Assembly: GCA_021153285.1 (NCBI GenBank)
Contig: JAGKTT010000034.1
Coordinates: forward strand, 1 to 24,542
DNA: 24,542 nucleotides
Origin: Bacteroidia bacterium
Lineage (GTDB): Bacteria > Bacteroidota > Bacteroidia > Bacteroidales > UBA932
Reading direction: 5' to 3'
Shown here: one piece after another, positions 21,636-24,542 of the stretch
How positions within the stretch are numbered: position 1 is the stretch's first letter
Layout of the letters: each line of letters opens with the position of its first letter
Program-made: the position numbers and the translations under genes
Notes under the pieces: model-generated
Told to the model about the DNA's origin: nothing
The model's input: the letters and a program-made list of their open reading frames with translations, nothing else
Databases searched by the model: none

Positions 21636-23071
21636 CCTACCGATCCTTCAAGTGACACCTGCAGAAGTTTCTGTGCCTCGACGGCAAATTCCATCGGAAG
21701 CTTAGAAAGCACCTCACGGGCATATCCGTTTACAATAAGTCCTACAGCCTCTTCAGGTCCGATTCCCCTCTGGTTGCAATAGAAGAGCTGATCCTCGCTG
21801 ATCTTCGAAGTCGTGGCCTCGTGCTCCACCACTGCACTCTTGTTAGCATTTTCAATATATGGAAATGTGTGGGCTCCGCACCTATCACCGATCAGAAGGC
21901 TGTCGCACTGAGAGAAATTGCGGGCATTGTCTGCTCCCGGAAGCATCTTCACCAGACCACGGTAACTGTTCTGGCTTCGTCCGGCAGAGATACCTTTGCT
22001 GACTATACGGCTTCTGGTATTTCGTCCGATATGGATCATCTTCGTACCAGTATCGGCCTGCTGGAAATTATTGGTCACAGCCACCGAATAGAACTCGGAA
22101 GAAGAATTGTCACCCTTAAGGATGGTCGAAGGATATTTCCAGGTTATGGCCGAACCTGTTTCCACCTGAGTCCAGGAAAGATGGCTTCCTGAGCCCTTGC
22201 ATATGCCTCTTTTGGTCACGAAGTTATATATACCTCCGCGTCCCTCCTTGTCACCAGGATACCAGTTCTGGACAGTAGAGTACTTTACTTCTGCATCTTT
22301 CTCTACTATGATTTCCACCACAGCAGCGTGAAGCTGATTCTCGTCACGCATAGGAGCAGTACATCCCTCCATATAGCTGACATACGAGCCTTCATCAGCC
22401 ACGATCAGAGTTCTTTCAAACTGTCCTGTTCCGGCCGCATTGATACGGAAATAGCTCGACAGTTCCATAGGGCAACGCACTCCCTTTGGAATATATACGA
22501 ACGAGCCGTCACTGAATACCGCAGAGTTCAATGCAGCATAGAAATTGTCACCTACAGGCACCACCGAAGCAAGATACTTCTTCACCAGATCCGGATGCTC
22601 CTTTACAGCTTCCGAGAACGAACAGAATATGATGCCTTTCTCAGCCAATGCCGAACGGAAGGTGGTAGTAACTGACACTGAGTCGAATACAGCATCTACA
22701 GCCACTCCGGCCAATGCTGCTCTCTCGTGAAGAGGAATACCGAGCTTGTCGAAAGTCTTTTCAAGCTCAGGGTCGATCTCCTTAGGACGGTCCTCATCCT
22801 TCTTAGGAGCCGCATAGTAGATGATATCCTGAAAGTCAATCTCAGGAATATCCAGATGAGCCCAAGTCGGGAGTTTCATTTTCTGCCAGCGGCGGAAAGC
22901 CTCCAGACGGAAGTCCAGCATCCACTGCGGCTCATCTTTCTTAGCCGAAATCAGACGGATTATGTCTTCATTCAGGCCCTTTGGTATGAACTCCTGCTCG
23001 ACATCGGTCACAAAGCCGTGTTCATACTCCTTTTCGGTTATATTGTCTAATATTTCCTTATCCTTGCTCAT
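21632..23071 (-). CDS. sufB: Fe-S cluster assembly scaffold SufB
   Basis: Core scaffold protein on which Fe-S clusters are built. The 479-residue protein is full length: an N-terminal helical part (KEYEHGFVTDVEQEFIPKGL, EPQWMLDFRLEAFRRW), the beta-helix (CPMELSSYFRINAAGTGQFE, EGCTAPMRDENQLHAAVVEI) and a C-terminal part. The residues matching E. coli SufB C405 and E434 are C389 in NFSQCDSLLIG and E418 in VVEHEATTSKI, both kept. The ATG at 23071 (MSKDKEIL) is chosen; a TTG at 23080 is unlikely. It heads the sufB-pnuC-sufC-sufD operon, with a promoter box near 23190 and a REP-like hairpin in the leader. Confidence 0.97.
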   Translation of the reverse strand: MSKDKEILDNITEKEYEHGFVTDVEQEFIPKGLNEDIIRLISAKKDEPQWMLDFRLEAFRRWQKMKLPTWAHLDIPEIDFQDIIYYAAPKKDEDRPKEIDPELEKTFDKLGIPLHERAALAGVAVDAVFDSVSVTTTFRSALAEKGIIFCSFSEAVKEHPDLVKKYLASVVPVGDNFYAALNSAVFSDGSFVYIPKGVRCPMELSSYFRINAAGTGQFERTLIVADEGSYVSYMEGCTAPMRDENQLHAAVVEIIVEKDAEVKYSTVQNWYPGDKEGRGGIYNFVTKRGICKGSGSHLSWTQVETGSAITWKYPSTILKGDNSSSEFYSVAVTNNFQQADTGTKMIHIGRNTRSRIVSKGISAGRSQNSYRGLVKMLPGADNARNFSQCDSLLIGDRCGAHTFPYIENANKSAVVEHEATTSKISEDQLFYCNQRGIGPEEAVGLIVNGYAREVLSKLPMEFAVEAQKLLQVSLEGSVG

Positions 23072-23082
23072 AGTCTTCAAAG

Positions 23083-23115
23083 ATTGCTACGGCTCCTGCA
23101 GAGCCTCGCAATGAC
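23083..23115 (-). repeat. REP-like hairpin in the suf leader
   Basis: ATTGC (23083-23087) pairs with GCAAT (23108-23112) and GGCTC (23091-23095) with GAGCC (23101-23105) around CTGCA. On the minus strand it reads GTCATTGCGAGG...AGCAATCT, the same frame of bases (GTCATT-CGAG...AATCT) as the palindrome at 19511-19536. It lies 12 bases upstream of the sufB ATG. Confidence 0.7.
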
Positions 23116-23142
23116 AATTGGTTATACTTGTTGCAATACACA

Positions 23143-23202
23143 AAACTGCTATCCTGCAACGCTCAGACCACAAAAGGCCTGAATATGCAAAGATAGCAGT
23201 TT
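23143..23202 (-). promoter_or_regulatory. suf promoter inside an 11-bp inverted repeat
   Basis: The minus-strand box TATCTTTG (23195-23188) is an exact TAnnTTTG match, about 110 bases before sufB. It overlaps one arm of a perfect inverted repeat: AAACTGCTATC (23143-23153) and GATAGCAGTTT (23192-23202), extended inward by TGCA on both sides. One arm covers the promoter and the other lies just inside the transcript, the geometry of an operator with DNA looping or a mobile-element end. A -33 box is not clear. Confidence 0.6.
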
Positions 23203-23257
23203 CTTATTACATTACCGATATAACGGAAGTACTTTTTAACGGCTTATTTCAGAATGA

Positions 23258-24109
23258 TCATTCATTGCTGAACACTACAGGAACTGTCATTTTCACGTTT
23301 CTCTTTTCGCCATTGTGCTCGCCCGGCTCCCATTTCGGAGATTTAGCGACAGCGGCCACTGCCGCATCATTCAGGAGAGGATTTGATCCGAAAGCAGCGT
23401 GGACATCCGACACAGTTCCGTCTTTAAGCACCACAAATTCCACAATCACAGTCCTTGAACCATCATTCATTGATACCGATTCAGGATATTCCACCCTCGA
23501 ATTAACCCAAAGAGCGAAATCTTCGACTGTTCCACCCTGGAACTTCGGACTTATCAGACCAGCCTTTTCCCTCATACGGACATTTCTCTCTTCCCAGATA
23601 AGCTCCAGCTCCTTCAGGAATTCCTCCTGCTTTCTCTTGAGATCCACGCGAGGGTATTGAGGCTTCTGCGGGACGCTGCCCAAATCCCTGACCTCGGCAA
23701 TCCTGTTCTTGAGCTTTCCGTTCTTGAACTTACCGACCATCATAGTACCGTCAGACCTGTACAATGTGTCAACTCCGTGATATTTTCCGTTCTTGTACTG
23801 ACCGGCCATCACGATACCGTTGTCTCTGTATATACATCCGTTGCCTGTAGCTTTTCCTTTCCTGAAATCTCCCCAATAGACCTCTCCGTTAGGAAGGTAG
23901 CAGATACATCTTCCTTCAGCCCTGCCTTTGACGAAGGAGCCGATTATAAGTCCGTCTTTATAGGAGTATAGGATTCCCTCGCCTTGAGGCCACTGACCGT
24001 CATAACGGTCGTTCGTGTAATCGGAAGCGCTGCGCTGATCCTGCGCAAAAAGGGACACTGACGACAGCATCGCCACCACCAATGTCAATAGAGTGAACTT
24101 GATTTTCAT
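23258..24109 (-). CDS. Exported MORN-repeat protein with TonB C-terminal domain
   Basis: A 283-residue secreted protein. Residues 1-23 are a signal peptide (MKIKFTLLTLVVAMLSSVS..., cleavage after FA). Residues about 33-135 are four to five MORN-type units: YDGQWPQGEGILYSY, GSFVKGRAEGRCICY, GDFRKGKATGNGCIY, GQYKNGKYHGVDTLY, GKFKNGK. After a charged helical linker (KRKQEEFLKELELIWEERNV) comes a TonB C-terminal domain at about 195-283: VEYPESVSMNDGSRTVIVEF, VVLKDGTVSDVHAAFGSNPL, AAVAAVAKSPKWEPGEHNGE, VKMTVPVVF. No membrane anchor follows the signal peptide, so it is probably periplasmic rather than a classical energy transducer. Start is the ATG at 24109; an in-frame ATG at 24121 is also possible. 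Upstream has a TATATTTG box. Confidence 0.85.
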   Translation of the reverse strand: MKIKFTLLTLVVAMLSSVSLFAQDQRSASDYTNDRYDGQWPQGEGILYSYKDGLIIGSFVKGRAEGRCICYLPNGEVYWGDFRKGKATGNGCIYRDNGIVMAGQYKNGKYHGVDTLYRSDGTMMVGKFKNGKLKNRIAEVRDLGSVPQKPQYPRVDLKRKQEEFLKELELIWEERNVRMREKAGLISPKFQGGTVEDFALWVNSRVEYPESVSMNDGSRTVIVEFVVLKDGTVSDVHAAFGSNPLLNDAAVAAVAKSPKWEPGEHNGEKRNVKMTVPVVFSNE

Positions 24110-24154
24110 AGCATTGGTCATTAAAATTTCACGAGTCACCGAAGCGACTACCTA

Positions 24155-24162
24155 CAAATATA
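24155..24162 (-). promoter_or_regulatory. Promoter -7 box of the MORN/TonB gene
   Basis: On the minus strand this reads TATATTTG, a TAnnTTTG match 45 bases before the ATG at 24109. No good -33 box is seen. Confidence 0.5.
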
Positions 24163-24331
24163 ATTATTTTTCAGATAGGAATCTTCATATCTATCCATTA
24201 TTTTCGAAAGAACAGAAACGACCAAATTCGTGCTTTCAAGCCATTTTTGCACGTCCGAAAGCATAAAAAAGGCCTATTTTGAGCTTTCGAAGCACTTTTT
24301 TCAATATTTTTTGAAAATTTTTCACAAAAAG
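24163..24331. other. AT-rich intergenic region with alternating GAAAGC/GCTTTC motifs
   Basis: No gene is supported. Short motifs alternate: CGAAAG near 24214, GCTTTC near 24232, GAAAGC near 24256 and GCTTTCGAAGC near 24283. The last can form a small hairpin followed by a run of T (terminator-like, weak). Their role is unknown. Confidence 0.35.
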
Positions 24332-24362
24332 TTTGGAAGTTTAAATTTTATGCGTACCTTTG
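24332..24362 (+). promoter_or_regulatory. tRNA-Gly promoter
   Basis: TTTG (24332-24335) and TACCTTTG (24355-24362) are 19 bases apart, an ideal Bacteroidota promoter, about 100 bases before the tRNA. Confidence 0.7.
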
Positions 24363-24388
24363 CAATCCCAAACGAAAAGAACGCGGAG

Positions 24389-24447
24389 TTTTGGTGCAAG
24401 CTGAGAGCAATGAAAGCTCGCTTACATTGCCGAGGCGCAGCCCAAAA
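24389..24447 (+). other. Structured leader hairpin upstream of the tRNA
   Basis: Nested pairs TTTTGG/CCAAAA (24389-24394 with 24442-24447), GCTG/CAGC (24400-24403 with 24438-24441) and GCAATG/CATTGC (24407-24412 with 24425-24430) fold the leader into one interrupted stem. It would be removed from the tRNA by RNase P. Its sequence does not code for a convincing protein. Confidence 0.5.
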
Positions 24448-24470
24448 AACCGAAATTTTCGAAGAAAATT

Positions 24471-24542
24471 GCGGAAATAGCTCAGTTGGTAGAGCATAAC
24501 CTTGCCAAGGTTAGGGTCGCGAGTTCGAGTCTCGTTTTCCGC
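24471..24542 (+). tRNA. tRNA-Gly (anticodon GCC), 3' end at window edge
   Basis: Full cloverleaf: acceptor GCGGAAA pairs with TTTCCGC; D-arm GCTC...GAGC with AGTTGGTA loop; anticodon stem TAACC/GGTTA with loop TTGCCAA, anticodon GCC; variable GGGTC; T-arm GCGAG/CTCGT with TTCGAGT loop. It decodes GGC and GGU glycine codons. The discriminator base and any encoded CCA fall beyond base 24542. Confidence 0.95.

Noticed and set aside
24230..24499. 89-residue frame running into the tRNA
   Set aside because: It spans the promoter, the hairpin leader and the tRNA body, so it is not a protein gene.

Overview
The window looks like chromosomal DNA from a member of Bacteroidota, most likely order Bacteroidales. 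Three things point there: promoter boxes of the TAnnTTTG type (often with TTTG about 18-20 nt upstream) before most transcription units; a malate dehydrogenase, TPR/EnvC and SufBCD proteins of Bacteroidales type; and a SusC-type signal-peptide remnant. I cannot name a genus. Most of the window is housekeeping DNA. The accessory parts are a HigBA toxin-antitoxin locus, a SusC fragment and several short repeat elements.

Layout. 1-2650: malate dehydrogenase (runs off the left edge) and an N-acetylglucosamine-6-phosphate deacetylase-like gene, both on the minus strand, then a divergent promoter that opens into a probable structured small RNA. 2655-6036 (plus): a phosphopantetheinyl transferase, the anaerobic ribonucleotide reductase nrdD, and a truncated SusC-like start. 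6046-10688 (minus): nrdG, an SDR-type oxidoreductase, an EnvC-like LytM protein and a TPR lipid-free exported protein; the last three are tightly packed as one operon. 10771-12577 (plus): an ECF sigma factor overlapping a protein that joins a cytoplasmic anti-sigma-like N-terminus to a C-terminal beta-barrel. 12579-14079 (minus): an MlaFE-type lipid ABC transporter. 14305-16320 (plus): comM and tsaE. 16324-17514 (minus): an unknown lipoprotein. 17780-18500 (plus): higBA, with a frameshift in the toxin. 18556-23071 (minus): a sufB-pnuC-sufC-sufD operon followed by ispE, bracketed by REP-like repeats. 23258-24109 (minus): a MORN-repeat/TonB C-terminal protein. 24332-24542 (plus): a promoter, structured leader and tRNA-Gly(GCC).

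How the genes fit together. NrdD and NrdG are the reductase and its radical-SAM activase, encoded convergently. SufB, SufC and SufD form the Fe-S assembly scaffold, and an unrelated vitamin-precursor transporter is translationally coupled into their operon. The sigma factor and its overlapping partner form a likely autoregulated envelope-signalling pair. The TPR/EnvC operon is likely to act in cell-wall remodelling.

Most noteworthy are the sigma/beta-barrel pair, the half-length SufD and embedded PnuC in the suf operon, the structured RNA at 2426-2640, the A-tract frameshift in higB, an inverted repeat spanning the suf promoter, and three genes whose promoters sit almost on the start codon. 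No CRISPR array, intact insertion sequence or prophage was seen.
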